A program made the position numbers and the translations under genes. Below the pieces are notes generated by a model. It was not told the origin of the DNA. It saw only the letters and a list, made by a program, of their open reading frames with translations, and ran no database searches. This document shows positions 46,852 to 56,580 of a DNA stretch of 64,000 bases, piece by piece; the stretch's first letter is position 1; the number at the start of each line of letters is the position of its first letter. Source of the stretch: Planctomycetota bacterium (GTDB taxonomy: Bacteria; Planctomycetota; Planctomycetia; Pirellulales; Pirellulaceae); the NCBI GenBank assembly GCA_017303505.1, contig JAFLCP010000001.1, positions 1 through 64,000 of the forward strand. Reading direction: 5' to 3'.

Positions 46852-47850
46852 TTACGCCAACTTGCTTGGGCCAGCTATATGCAGGTAAGCGTGCACGTGA
46901 GGTGCACCGCGGAAGTTACAGACAAACGATGGACCTTCAATGCGCCACATATCCCAAATGCGATCGCTGCCGAGATCACCTTGTTGATAAAACGCGAAGC
47001 GGAGCGCATCGAGCCCACCGGTTGCTTCAATAATCGCCATCACTTCACTTGTGTCTTGATCGCGATAAGGTGAAAGCAATTTTTGTAGGGTTTCTTTGAC
47101 GACAACTTTCTGATCCGCCGTCATTTCACCGACTGCCAATCCAGGGAATGTGCCGTTCTTGCCTTGGACTTGGACACTCGTTTCGGCAGGTGCATTATTC
47201 AGCAATGCCTTTTCTGCCTGTTTTGCATCCAACGCGACAAACACTTTATTGACCTGTACGGTCTGATGATAGAAGAGATTATCTTGTGCGCTCGATTCTT
47301 CACCGTGACCGTACACGATAGGCCCACCAAACGCGATGTTCTCAATCGAATTGCCATCGGCTCGCAACGTGAGGTGACGCCCCGTGATGAGACATTCAAA
47401 GGGATCTTTGCCCGATTCGCCGCGACTTGGGTTACCGAAGATGGCTAGGCTGTAAGCTCCGATACCACCATCATCTTCGTCGAGTTGCTGCATCAGCTTC
47501 TTGTGGCCTTCTTCACTCGTTATCTTGCGCACGATTTCGTCGATCATCGCCTTTTGCTTCGGATCATAGAAGTCGCTTCCGATCAGTGGCTTTGTTACAT
47601 GCCAATTCGCATTGACTCGCACGCGGATCGGATCGTTAACGGCCAAACAAATCGCCTTGCGCTGCGTTTCAGTGAGGCTGTTGTATAGTTCGCCGATGAC
47701 CGTCTCAGCATCGTTACCCGAATTGGTGCCTGCGAATAATCCACGAGGCATCAATGCCAAACCAGCTAAAGTCGCTGATGTGGCTTGCAGAAAACTTCTT
47801 CGACTTTTCGAATCCTGTAAGACGCCTGGAAGATGACGAGGAGATGACAT
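46852..47850 (-). CDS. Tat-exported DUF3500-like protein
   Basis: This 332-residue protein has a Tat signal (SRRSFLQATSATLAGLALMP). The middle and C-terminal parts show GAYSLAIFGNPSRGESGKDP, ECLITGRHLTLRADGNS and FGGPIVYGHG, which resemble DUF3500. The family's function is not known to me. AAGGA lies eight bases before the ATG. It lies directly upstream of the 1658-residue redox protein, 102 bases apart and on the same strand, so they may be cotranscribed. Confidence 0.72.
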   Translation of the reverse strand: MSSPRHLPGVLQDSKSRRSFLQATSATLAGLALMPRGLFAGTNSGNDAETVIGELYNSLTETQRKAICLAVNDPIRVRVNANWHVTKPLIGSDFYDPKQKAMIDEIVRKITSEEGHKKLMQQLDEDDGGIGAYSLAIFGNPSRGESGKDPFECLITGRHLTLRADGNSIENIAFGGPIVYGHGEESSAQDNLFYHQTVQVNKVFVALDAKQAEKALLNNAPAETSVQVQGKNGTFPGLAVGEMTADQKVVVKETLQKLLSPYRDQDTSEVMAIIEATGGLDALRFAFYQQGDLGSDRIWDMWRIEGPSFVCNFRGAPHVHAYLHIAGPSKLA

Positions 47851-47924
47851 GACAAGGTTCCTTGGACGGTTGAGGAGGGAGGTATAGGTAGGGATAGGAC
47901 AACGTCAGGGCAACCACTAGTCCA

Positions 47925-48587
47925 TTATTTGATGACTTCTGGTAGCGGCTCACCTTTCTTATAAAACTTCATGGATACAGAGTTCACGCAGTGGCGAGTA
48001 TTCTTAGCGGTGAAGCCTTCGCCTTCAAATACGTGGCCTAAATGGCCGCCACAATTTTTGCAGACAATCTCAACTCGATATCCATCCGCATCGACGTGTC
48101 GCTCGACTGCCCCTTTGATTTCATCATCGAAGCTAGGCCAACCGCAATCGCTTTGAAATTTCGTTGACGATTCGTAAAGTGGGGCATTGCAGCGGCGACA
48201 AACATATGTCCCCTCTGCTTTGTTGTCCGTATACTCGCCGACGTAGGGACGCTCTGTCCCCTTCTTCAAAATGACCCATTGTTCGAATTCGGTCAGCGGA
48301 TTGTATTTCGAATCTGATTTATCCTTGCTCACATTTCCCTCCTCTTGGGCTTCTTGAAATGGTGAATCAGCGGCAACTTTGGATTCATCTTCATGGCTCG
48401 CTTCTGTCGGCTTGGTCGATTCTCCCGTCTCTGCATTGCTGACGGGATTCGTGACACCAACTGCATTTTCAACAGGCTTGTTTTCAGCTTGTTGTGTGCT
48501 GCAACCGCAACAGTACCATCCGCAAACCAAACCAATGGCTAACTGCGCGTGGCGAAAATCCAAACGAGAAGGTAGGGTAAACGTCAT
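47925..48587 (-). CDS. msrB: Peptide-methionine (R)-S-oxide reductase, lipoprotein-like
   Basis: MsrB reduces methionine-R-sulfoxide in proteins. The 220-residue protein has an N-terminal hydrophobic stretch ending in [10 protein letters not shown], a possible lipobox, so it may be anchored in the periplasm. The MsrB domain is at residues about 95-215: two zinc pairs in [11 protein letters not shown] and [13 protein letters not shown], and the catalytic Cys in [13 protein letters not shown] polar linker rich in Glu, Lys and Ser separates the anchor and the enzyme. ATG at 48587 is preferred to TTG at 48593 because of AGGAG nine bases upstream. It stands beside secreted redox proteins, which fits repair of oxidised exported proteins. 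Confidence 0.92.
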   Translation of the reverse strand: MTFTLPSRLDFRHAQLAIGLVCGWYCCGCSTQQAENKPVENAVGVTNPVSNAETGESTKPTEASHEDESKVAADSPFQEAQEEGNVSKDKSDSKYNPLTEFEQWVILKKGTERPYVGEYTDNKAEGTYVCRRCNAPLYESSTKFQSDCGWPSFDDEIKGAVERHVDADGYRVEIVCKNCGGHLGHVFEGEGFTAKNTRHCVNSVSMKFYKKGEPLPEVIK

Positions 48588-48717
48588 ATTCAACTGCTCC
48601 TGCTAATGACAACTGCGAGACAGCATACCATATCCCGGCGGCACAATCTATTTCTGAGCTACGGTCTATTTCGGCGAATGGGCTATTTGGGCGAACGGGC
48701 TATTTCAATGAATAGGG

Positions 48718-50151
48718 TTATTTTTGCAAGAGAGGTTCCAGCCAACGGAAAACATCGGGCAAGGCTACCTGAACGATTCCCAAATGTTCAATGGCCTCGT
48801 AGATCTCTTCGCGAACCACTCCTCCTTCTTTACGACAACTGGCCGCAAATAGTTGTACCCCTCGGCGTCCAAAATCGCGTTCCCCGGCCCCCGCGAACAC
48901 AGGAATGGATTTCCAAAGATCGGGTTTTGAAATTCCGCGCCCCCCTCCCAAAATAACCGCCCCACGAATCGAACCCGCCTTACTCCGCTCGACTTGCGAA
49001 ATCGTCTGTGCCGCCCCCATCGAATGTCCCAATACGGCGACACGTTCCCTATCGATCGGTGCAATCTGCGACAACTGCTCCAACATTTCCTCTACAGACA
49101 TCACTCCGACCATCAGAGGTTGGCGCGGACAGACCAAAATGTAACCCGCCTTTTTGGAAAGAGCGGCGATTTCGCCAGCCCCATATGCATCGAAGAACAT
49201 GTTCTCACTTCCACCCGCTCCATGAAAAGCGAATAAGACAGGAACCTTGTCACTCGTACCCGACACAACATTCGCGGGTATAGACACGCGGACCACCGTG
49301 GATGATTTGGCGCCATCCAACTCCAACCAATATTGGCCCTCCAGCAAACTACCTTCAAGTTGGGGCAACGCACCTGCTGCGTTATCCCACTGCTCTACCG
49401 TCACCAACAACTGATGCGCCGGAAAATCGGTTTCCAGATCACGACCATTTTTCAAATCACGCAGTAGGTTCAGCATGAGCTGTTGGCTGCGTCGCTGCGT
49501 ATTCGGATCTTTCGATTTGGTACTCTCAAAGTTTTCTTTCGCATTGATCAGTCGCTCTTCCAACGCATTGGTACATGAGACAATTTGCGAAGGTAACGTC
49601 CAACGAACTTGGTTGCTGATCACCGTAACACAACACTCCCAATCTCCTTCGCTGAGGTCTTTGATAGAAACGACATCTTTGTAAGGTAATGCTGAGACCG
49701 TTTTTGTTTGCGAGACCAACGTCTTGCCCTGACGATCTTTGAATTCCACTTCGATATCAAAGGGAAGGCTACGAGCAGTCTTCGATTCGTAAGCCGCCGA
49801 CAATGCGATCTCCATCTCAGCCGCATTCGTGTCGTGCCAATGTTTGGCAAGCGACAAGCGAAGGGGCATAAGCGGTGCAATCTCTGCTTGCTGTTCCTCT
49901 GGCAATAGCTTGAGCCAAGCATCGTCGATCGATTTTTCAGCCCCCGAGAATGACATGCTAAAGAAGGCTTGGACAGCCCGCTCTAAACTCGGCAACACCG
50001 CTTTCCGCGATTCGAGTTGCGACATGGATTGTTGGAATGCCGTTTCGAAACCGATCACCTGCTTTCCCAACTGATAGCGGGCTTGCTGTGCGAATCCGCT
50101 CGAAGGCACAACGAGGCATAAAACGGTTAGTGCCAGCCACCAAGTCTTCAT
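48718..50151 (-). CDS. Secreted alpha/beta hydrolase
   Basis: This 477-residue protein has a signal peptide (WWLALTVLCLVVPSSGFA). The first half has no recognised domain. The second half is an alpha-beta hydrolase with VPVLFAFHGAGGSENMFF (oxyanion region), VAVLGHSMGAAQTISQ (Ser about 376), FAGAGERDF (Asp) and YEAIEHLGIVQVAL (His). The arrangement resembles secreted feruloyl-esterase/PHB-depolymerase-type enzymes, but the substrate is unknown. GAGGTG lies four bases before the ATG, a strong site. Confidence 0.8.
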   Translation of the reverse strand: MKTWWLALTVLCLVVPSSGFAQQARYQLGKQVIGFETAFQQSMSQLESRKAVLPSLERAVQAFFSMSFSGAEKSIDDAWLKLLPEEQQAEIAPLMPLRLSLAKHWHDTNAAEMEIALSAAYESKTARSLPFDIEVEFKDRQGKTLVSQTKTVSALPYKDVVSIKDLSEGDWECCVTVISNQVRWTLPSQIVSCTNALEERLINAKENFESTKSKDPNTQRRSQQLMLNLLRDLKNGRDLETDFPAHQLLVTVEQWDNAAGALPQLEGSLLEGQYWLELDGAKSSTVVRVSIPANVVSGTSDKVPVLFAFHGAGGSENMFFDAYGAGEIAALSKKAGYILVCPRQPLMVGVMSVEEMLEQLSQIAPIDRERVAVLGHSMGAAQTISQVERSKAGSIRGAVILGGGRGISKPDLWKSIPVFAGAGERDFGRRGVQLFAASCRKEGGVVREEIYEAIEHLGIVQVALPDVFRWLEPLLQK

Positions 50152-50411
50152 GAAACACCTCTAGGTTGGTTTCTCGATCCACTCCAGCATCTTCACATGG
50201 TAGGGAATCGATAAGGGAGTTGCCACACGCCACAGCCCCCCTGTCGGGAGTATAGCGTACGCGATTTTCGGCAGTTTTCGAATGAATTGGCTCAAAATTC
50301 GCGTGAAGTTTCAAGAAGAATGGACCCTAGACCCTTTTAGGCTCTCAAACGCACGCTGATTCGCCCAAGTTTTTCTCCCCTCGATAATCCCTGCCATGCT
50401 GCGAGGCTCCC

Positions 50412-53036
50412 GTGGAACCACTTTTTCTACTTCTCTCCTGCGGCATTTTTCTTGTCCTGTTTATTGCTCCAATCGTCGCGCTCGTGCAGCTCGCCCGAAT
50501 CAAACAGGATCAGAACGAACACTTCCGCTTGTTAAACAACCGCTTTGATGCACTACAGTCGCTAGTGAAAAATCAATCGATCTTGCTGGCTGGCTTCACT
50601 GGCAAAACGTCAAGCACAACCGCACCTACGACATCACCCGTTGTTCAAGCTGATGTTATCCCAAGCGAAGATCCCTCAACGACAACGCCATTAACACCTT
50701 TTGTTATCTCTTTACCTCACTCGACTCCGAACTTTACTGTCACAAATCCTCAGCCTGAAAACACTCTTCCCAACTTATCGACGAACGAGCAGGCGCAGAA
50801 TGCCGACGCGACTCAAGATGAGTTACCTATTGGGGAGGAATCCCCGCCACGGCCTGAGTGGAATCAAGCGGCATACCGCGCCGCTCCACCTGCTCCCCCT
50901 CGCGAACTGACTCCTTTTGAACTAGCAGCGCGTGACACGCTCCGCAAGATCTGGAACTGGATCATCGTGGGTGAAGAGCACATACCGAAAGGTGTATCGA
51001 CAGAATTTGCGATTGCCAGTCAGTGGCTGTTGCGAATCGGTATCGTGATCCTAGTAGTCGGTATTGGCTTCTTTCTTAAGTACACGATCGATAAAGGTAT
51101 CCTCGGTCCAACCGCACGCGTCGTTCTCACCACCATTGCTGGCTTTGGTATGTTGATCGCCGGCACTCAGTTATTAGGACGCCGTTACCATATCCTTGGG
51201 CAAGGTTTAATGGGTGGTGGATTCGCGGCTTTGTATTTTTCGGTCTTTGCAGCCCATCAGTTCTTCTCAATGATCGAAGCCACTCCCGCCTTTATCCTGA
51301 TGGCGTGCATCACAGCCCTAGCTGGGGGCGTGTCGGTTCGATTCAACTCGATGTTGGTCGCTGTGCTGGGAATAATAGGAGGTTACGGTACTCCGCTTGT
51401 ACTGGAAACGCAGACCGTTGAGTTCTCTGCACTGCTTGGATACATGCTTGTGCTTGGCTGTGGTGTTTTGGCAATCGCCATCTACAAGAATTGGCCATTA
51501 GTCAACTACCTAAGTTTTTTGGCCAACTATTTTCTGCTGGCACTCGCCATGCGGGCGTACACGCCCACGGATTTCAGCGAGGTATATCCATTCTTAATAG
51601 GATTCTTTGTTCTCTTCTCAACGATGTCGTTTTTGAATCGACAAATCCGGAGTGAACAGACGAACCTGCTCGATGTTTTGTCTTTGCTGCTGAATACGGC
51701 CATCTTTTTCGGGCTGTCTTATCGGCTTATCGACCAAGCATTCGAACGAACTTGGATTTCGGCTGCAACGATTGGACTTACCATTTACTTTGCGGCTCAC
51801 TTCTTTGCCTTGCTGCAACGCAAGTTCGTAGATCGCAATCTGTTGATCGTTTTTCTCGGCTTGGCCAGCTGTTTCTTGGCGACCACAATGCCTTTAGTTT
51901 TGTCGCGTGAATGGATTACGGCGAGTTGGTCATTGCAAGCCTTAATGCTGTTGTGGATGGCGATTCAAATGCGAAGTGGCATGATGCGCACGATGGCTTA
52001 TGTGCTGTTCTGCTTCGTATTGGGTCGGTTTGCACTCCTCGACTTGCATCGCACATTCTTCGGTTCGGGCTGGAGCTCAACGGCAGAACTCCCTTGGGCC
52101 TCTTATCTCACACTGTTGTTAAGCCGGGTGGTTTCATTTGGTGTACCGATCGGTTCGTTCGCCATCGCTTATCGTTGGATTACCAAGTTGTCCGATGAGA
52201 GCGTAAGCTCCGATGACACAGCTGGAACCAAGCCACTCGAACATCGCTTGTTGCTTGGACTGCAAGATCACTGGATTATGAATTGGTTATTGGCAGGAGC
52301 CTTAGTAACCGGCCTTGTCTACTTGCATCTAGAAGTGACGAAGTCCGTCAACTATGCGTATCCCGCTGCCACCAATGCGATGCTCACTTTGTTATGGCTG
52401 GGCTTCTGCGGTGTGTTGGCTATGTTATGGAAGCAACGCAAGAGCGAAATCCTGCTGGTACTCACGAGTGCCGCCACCCTTGTTGTGATTGGTAAGATTT
52501 TGCTTTTTGACGTGGCATTGGGTTGGAAACTCGCGGATGGTTTGCTCTACTCGGGTGTCTATTCATTCCGCGACGCTTTGATGCGACTCATCGACTTCGC
52601 AGCCCTGATCGGATTCGCAACGATGATGACCGCATTGACCACCAATAGCGGCGAACAGAAAATCCCACGCAGATTCTTCTTAATCTCAGCCATCGGTGGT
52701 TTGTTTATCTACAGCTCCCTCGAACTGAACAGCTTCTTATTCAACTACTATCCCGGCTTCCGCTACGGTGGGATCTCGATCCTTTGGGCAATCTTTGCAC
52801 TCACTTTCCTCATTCGCGGGATCGCCAAAGACAACAGTTCGGTGCGTTATGCGGGCCTAACCCTATTTGCCATTGTTTCGATCAAGGTCTTCTTTGTCGA
52901 CCTAAAGAACTTGGATCCAATTTATCGCATCATCGCTTTTGTTATCCTAGGCATGATGCTGCTCGCTGGTTCTTTCTTGTACCTCAAACACCGTGAACGA
53001 TTCGCGACCAAACACGAATCTGATGAGGCAAAGTAA
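50412..53036 (+). CDS. DUF2339 multi-pass membrane protein
   Basis: This 874-residue inner-membrane protein has a hydrophobic N-terminus, then a short coiled stretch ([20 protein letters not shown]), then a Pro/Thr-rich linker. A large number of membrane helices start near residue 205 ([20 protein letters not shown]), and the family pattern [20 protein letters not shown] follows. This is typical of DUF2339. GTG is the start, with GAGG five bases upstream. One base separates its stop from the next gene, encoding a DUF3999-like protein, a pair common in proteobacteria. The function is not known; a role in cell-envelope maintenance is assumed from the pairing only. Confidence 0.9.
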   Translation: MEPLFLLLSCGIFLVLFIAPIVALVQLARIKQDQNEHFRLLNNRFDALQSLVKNQSILLAGFTGKTSSTTAPTTSPVVQADVIPSEDPSTTTPLTPFVISLPHSTPNFTVTNPQPENTLPNLSTNEQAQNADATQDELPIGEESPPRPEWNQAAYRAAPPAPPRELTPFELAARDTLRKIWNWIIVGEEHIPKGVSTEFAIASQWLLRIGIVILVVGIGFFLKYTIDKGILGPTARVVLTTIAGFGMLIAGTQLLGRRYHILGQGLMGGGFAALYFSVFAAHQFFSMIEATPAFILMACITALAGGVSVRFNSMLVAVLGIIGGYGTPLVLETQTVEFSALLGYMLVLGCGVLAIAIYKNWPLVNYLSFLANYFLLALAMRAYTPTDFSEVYPFLIGFFVLFSTMSFLNRQIRSEQTNLLDVLSLLLNTAIFFGLSYRLIDQAFERTWISAATIGLTIYFAAHFFALLQRKFVDRNLLIVFLGLASCFLATTMPLVLSREWITASWSLQALMLLWMAIQMRSGMMRTMAYVLFCFVLGRFALLDLHRTFFGSGWSSTAELPWASYLTLLLSRVVSFGVPIGSFAIAYRWITKLSDESVSSDDTAGTKPLEHRLLLGLQDHWIMNWLLAGALVTGLVYLHLEVTKSVNYAYPAATNAMLTLLWLGFCGVLAMLWKQRKSEILLVLTSAATLVVIGKILLFDVALGWKLADGLLYSGVYSFRDALMRLIDFAALIGFATMMTALTTNSGEQKIPRRFFLISAIGGLFIYSSLELNSFLFNYYPGFRYGGISILWAIFALTFLIRGIAKDNSSVRYAGLTLFAIVSIKVFFVDLKNLDPIYRIIAFVILGMMLLAGSFLYLKHRERFATKHESDEAK

Positions 53037-53037
53037 T

Positions 53038-54468
53038 ATGAAACTTCAATATCCCTGCTTGGCTCTCTCATTTCTACTTTCGGTTGTATTCGCGGCGTGC
53101 AGCGTGAGTGCCCAAGAAACCACAACCGCCGGAGCTTCAGTATTTCAGAAGGCCGTCGAGCTTTCTGACACCACACAAGAACAACTGACTTCTATTACAT
53201 TAGATCAGGACATCTATGCGGGTTCGACGGATTCGTTCAACGACCTGCGCTTGCTCAATAAGTCGGGCAAAGAGGTTCCTTTCGTACTGCACCGCCGCTT
53301 AACCGAAGAACGCAAGACTCAAAGAATCCCGACGACGATCACCCAACCTCACGCCCGTCCTCTGGAAAACGACGGCTTAGAAATTACCTTCACCATCGAT
53401 CGCGAAAAACATCCCCACTCCATCGATGGCTTAACGTTCTCAGCGCGTCTTCGCGACTTTGAGCATCGCGTCACCGTCGAGTCTCGAGCCAAAGAAGAGG
53501 AACCATGGAAAACTCTGGCAAGCAACGTTTTGATCTATGATTACTCGCGTTATATGGACGTGCGAAGCCTCGAAGTCCCATTCACAGAAAAATCGAATCA
53601 AACGAATCAAACTGAATTCCGAGTTCGCATCGAGAAAGTAACTCAGGAAAAAGAATCTCAGCTTCGTGAACTCACTCGAACGATGAAAAATGGCGTGGAA
53701 AACGAAACGCAGGAGAAATTCAACATCAACCGTGAGATTTTGAGAATCGATGGAATCTCTTTTTGGCATGAAACCGAAACGGTCATCTCGACGCTCCCCG
53801 TGTTGACCAACTATCCCATCCAATTAGAAAGCCGTCGCGAAGATGAAAAAGCTAAAACAACCGTAGTGGAATTTACGTCGCATCGTGAACCCCTCACTCA
53901 AATTAACATCACGACACAAGACAAGAATTTTCATCGTGAAGTGACACTCTATGCCTTGGCAGTTGACAATTCACTTGGCACTTCAACGAACTCGGAACGC
54001 TTTCTGACCCAAAGCTCCATTACTCAACTTTCATTGCCCAATGTTCAGCGATCCGATTCGCTGATCCCCTTCAATCCTACTCGAGCTTCACGTTATCGCT
54101 TGGTAATTAACAACGGCGACAGTCCACCGCTTAAAGAAGGAGCATTGGCTGCTCAAGGTGAAACTTATGAGCTTCTGTTCTTTTCCGAGCCTGGACAAAG
54201 TTACTCTGTTTTATACGGCAATCCATTATTGGACGCTCCCCGATATGACACATTGGCAATCAAAACAGCGATCGATACCAAGGTCCAAGCCGTTCCAGCC
54301 ACACTGGGAAAACCGACTCCACACACCTTAGACGATCCTCGTTCCGAATGGGCCAAACTGTTCGAAAATCGTTGGCTTGTCGGGGCAGTGTTCGCGGTTC
54401 TTATCTTGGTTCTCGGACTCACCCTATATCAAGCGGGAAAACGTTTATCATCGATCCCTCAGTCGTAG
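53038..54468 (+). CDS. DUF3999-like secreted, membrane-anchored protein
   Basis: The 476-residue protein has a signal peptide (CLALSFLLSVVFAACSVSAQ), a long beta-rich exterior part (YAGSTDSFNDLRLLNKSGKE; LEITFTIDREKHPHSIDGLT; TRASRYRLVINNGDSPPLKE) and one C-terminal transmembrane segment (LVGAVFAVLILVLGLTLYQA). This is the DUF3999 layout. It is translationally linked to the upstream DUF2339 gene. The start at 53038 was chosen because it lies one base after the preceding stop and directly precedes the signal peptide. Confidence 0.85.
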   Translation: MKLQYPCLALSFLLSVVFAACSVSAQETTTAGASVFQKAVELSDTTQEQLTSITLDQDIYAGSTDSFNDLRLLNKSGKEVPFVLHRRLTEERKTQRIPTTITQPHARPLENDGLEITFTIDREKHPHSIDGLTFSARLRDFEHRVTVESRAKEEEPWKTLASNVLIYDYSRYMDVRSLEVPFTEKSNQTNQTEFRVRIEKVTQEKESQLRELTRTMKNGVENETQEKFNINREILRIDGISFWHETETVISTLPVLTNYPIQLESRREDEKAKTTVVEFTSHREPLTQINITTQDKNFHREVTLYALAVDNSLGTSTNSERFLTQSSITQLSLPNVQRSDSLIPFNPTRASRYRLVINNGDSPPLKEGALAAQGETYELLFFSEPGQSYSVLYGNPLLDAPRYDTLAIKTAIDTKVQAVPATLGKPTPHTLDDPRSEWAKLFENRWLVGAVFAVLILVLGLTLYQAGKRLSSIPQS

Positions 54469-54574
54469 GTTGAAAAAAATATTCCCAGAGATTTTCAAGC
54501 CCTCATTAAGGATCAAAATCCATTATCATAACCTTGTGCCAGTAGAGCAAACTTTCGTTATTAGGGCATAAGTT

Positions 54575-54997
54575 ATGGACTATCAGCAACGCCCCCAACA
54601 GATCTTCCATCATCAGGAATTGCCCGATTTACCACCTCCACATTCACCCCACGATCGCTTTCCGTTCTGGCGGCGACTCATCGTATGTGTAGGTATCTCG
54701 ACAGCCGTTACCTTACTTATTGGTGCCCAGACATTGGGTCGAGACCGAAAGTTAGCGGCTGACGCAACAAACGTTCTCATTTTCGCTCTGCTTGGAATCG
54801 GTGCTGGAATCATTGGTGGTTTGATTTGGATCGGTGCTGATTATCTTGAATTTCGGAACCAACGGGGACTAAAGACCTCCTCCCTCTTTGCACATTTCTT
54901 TTGCATGGGCGTAAGTTCGGTCATGCTGTGGGGCATCATCTTGTGCCCTCTCATTTTCGTCGCAACCGTTGTCTTGGCCATTATGGGCATCTTTTAA
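54575..54997 (+). CDS. Hypothetical small membrane protein
   Basis: The 140-residue protein has a hydrophilic Pro/His-rich N-terminus (QQRPQQIFHHQELPDLPPPH) and three or four hydrophobic segments (residues about 37-53, 65-88 and 110-138). No family was recognised. AGGG lies eight bases before the ATG. It lies 106 bases after the DUF3999-like gene and may be part of the same transcription unit. Confidence 0.6.
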   Translation: MDYQQRPQQIFHHQELPDLPPPHSPHDRFPFWRRLIVCVGISTAVTLLIGAQTLGRDRKLAADATNVLIFALLGIGAGIIGGLIWIGADYLEFRNQRGLKTSSLFAHFFCMGVSSVMLWGIILCPLIFVATVVLAIMGIF

Positions 54998-55048
54998 TCG
55001 AAGCGGTGGCCCGAAGGGGAGCTTCATCCGCCTGCGGTGTCCGTCTCA

Positions 55049-56485
55049 CTACGGCTTATTCGGTGTGGGCATCTTCGCTCCCACTTCTTTCCGCCAATGG
55101 AGCATTTTGTCATACAACTCTTTGGCCTTGCTAGGCTCAGAGATCGCGAGATTTTTGGTCTCCCCAACATCGTCACGCAAGTTATAGAGCTCTAAGCGTC
55201 CATCTTCAAAAAACTCCATCAACTTCCAATCGCCGGCGATGATGGTTCCAACTGGCGTCGTGCGCCATTGATCATTTCCTGCACCAAGATAGCCAGGAAA
55301 ATGTTGATAGATTGCCTCTCGACCTAAACTCGCTCGCGGATCTTTGAACAATGGCACCAAACTCACGCCATCCAAAACTTGATTGGGCTTCGGTGCTCCA
55401 CTTATCTCCAGTACCGTTGGAAAAAAATCGACATGGATGGCGGGGACATCGCACACGGAACCAGCTTTCGTAACACCTGGCCAGCGGACCACAAACGGAT
55501 CGCGGGTTCCACCTTCATACAAACTTCCTTTACCGCTGCGCAACGGAGCGTTATCGGTTGTGTCCCCCGCCTGCTTGATTCCTTCGCGCACATATCCCCC
55601 CACGCCACCATTGTCGCTTGAGAAAATAACGATGGTGTTGTCGCTGAGTTTCAACTCATCCAACAGACGCATGATTCGGCCAACGCTCTCATCCACGCTG
55701 TAAATCATGGCCGCGTACGTAGGATTATTGTGTCCTCCAACACCTGGCTTCGCTTTGAATTTCTCGATCCATTCCTTCTTAGCTTGATAGGGCGAGTGAA
55801 CACCGAAATGTGGTAAATACAAGAAGAAGGGTTGGTCCTGATGGCGGCGTATGAAATCTTCGGCTCGGTCCGTCAAAAAATCCGCGAGATAGGCTCCTTC
55901 AGGTACATCGACTTTAGGTTGCGTTTCAAAATCAAAGTGTTTCCCATCGGAAACAATCGCTTCATCGAAGCCTCGCTTACTCGGATGACGTTGAGCACCG
56001 TTCCCTAAATGCCATTTCCCAAACATCGCCGTACTGTATCCAGCTAACTTAAGCTGATCAGCGATCGTGGCCCGGTCTAAAGGGAGGCCAACCACATTGT
56101 CGACCGGCCGCAGCGGTCTCGACTTCCAATCAAATCGATCGATACCGCCCACCGTGTAGATGCCAGTTCGCGGAGCATACTGACCTGTCATCAAGGCGGC
56201 CCGCGTTGGCTGACAGTTTTGACAATTATGGTAAGCCGTAAACTTCATGCCGCTGGCGGTCAAGCGATCGATGTTCGGCGTCTCGTAGTATTGGCTTCCA
56301 TAGGCCCCGGTATCAGTCCACCCTAAATCGTCTGCCAATATGTAAACAATGTTCGGCTTAGTGGCTGATGATGTCGCCGACGAACCTTCTCCACCTTGTG
56401 CGGTGCCAGCCAACGTTGCAAATTGGATGCCTAAAGTAAACAGACAAACAATCGCTGCAGACCAATTCCAATTTGGCTTCATCAT
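55049..56485 (-). CDS. Secreted sulfatase
   Basis: This 478-residue sulfatase hydrolyses sulfate esters outside the cytoplasm after formylglycine conversion. It has a signal peptide (AAIVCLFTLGIQFATLAG), the metal-binding NIVYILADDLGWTDTGAYGS, the active-site CQPTRAALMTG (C-x-P-x-R), GKWHLGNG, LPHFGVHSPY and IVIFSSDNGGVGG. The fourth position is Thr instead of the canonical Ser. ATG at 56485 is used. No anaerobic sulfatase-maturating enzyme or FGE gene is in the window. The substrate is probably a sulfated polysaccharide or sugar. Confidence 0.92.
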   Translation of the reverse strand: MMKPNWNWSAAIVCLFTLGIQFATLAGTAQGGEGSSATSSATKPNIVYILADDLGWTDTGAYGSQYYETPNIDRLTASGMKFTAYHNCQNCQPTRAALMTGQYAPRTGIYTVGGIDRFDWKSRPLRPVDNVVGLPLDRATIADQLKLAGYSTAMFGKWHLGNGAQRHPSKRGFDEAIVSDGKHFDFETQPKVDVPEGAYLADFLTDRAEDFIRRHQDQPFFLYLPHFGVHSPYQAKKEWIEKFKAKPGVGGHNNPTYAAMIYSVDESVGRIMRLLDELKLSDNTIVIFSSDNGGVGGYVREGIKQAGDTTDNAPLRSGKGSLYEGGTRDPFVVRWPGVTKAGSVCDVPAIHVDFFPTVLEISGAPKPNQVLDGVSLVPLFKDPRASLGREAIYQHFPGYLGAGNDQWRTTPVGTIIAGDWKLMEFFEDGRLELYNLRDDVGETKNLAISEPSKAKELYDKMLHWRKEVGAKMPTPNKP

Positions 56486-56580
56486 GTCAAACTCACGTGA
56501 GAAGAGCCGTGCCATACCTCAACACCAAGCCACATTATACAAGAATGTCGCGGGGTTCGATCGGTCCACGAACCCCAAAA

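Noticed and set aside
54998..55048. Possible terminator between convergent genes at 55 kb
   Set aside because: GC-rich inverted stretches are present but no clear stem with a T run could be drawn.
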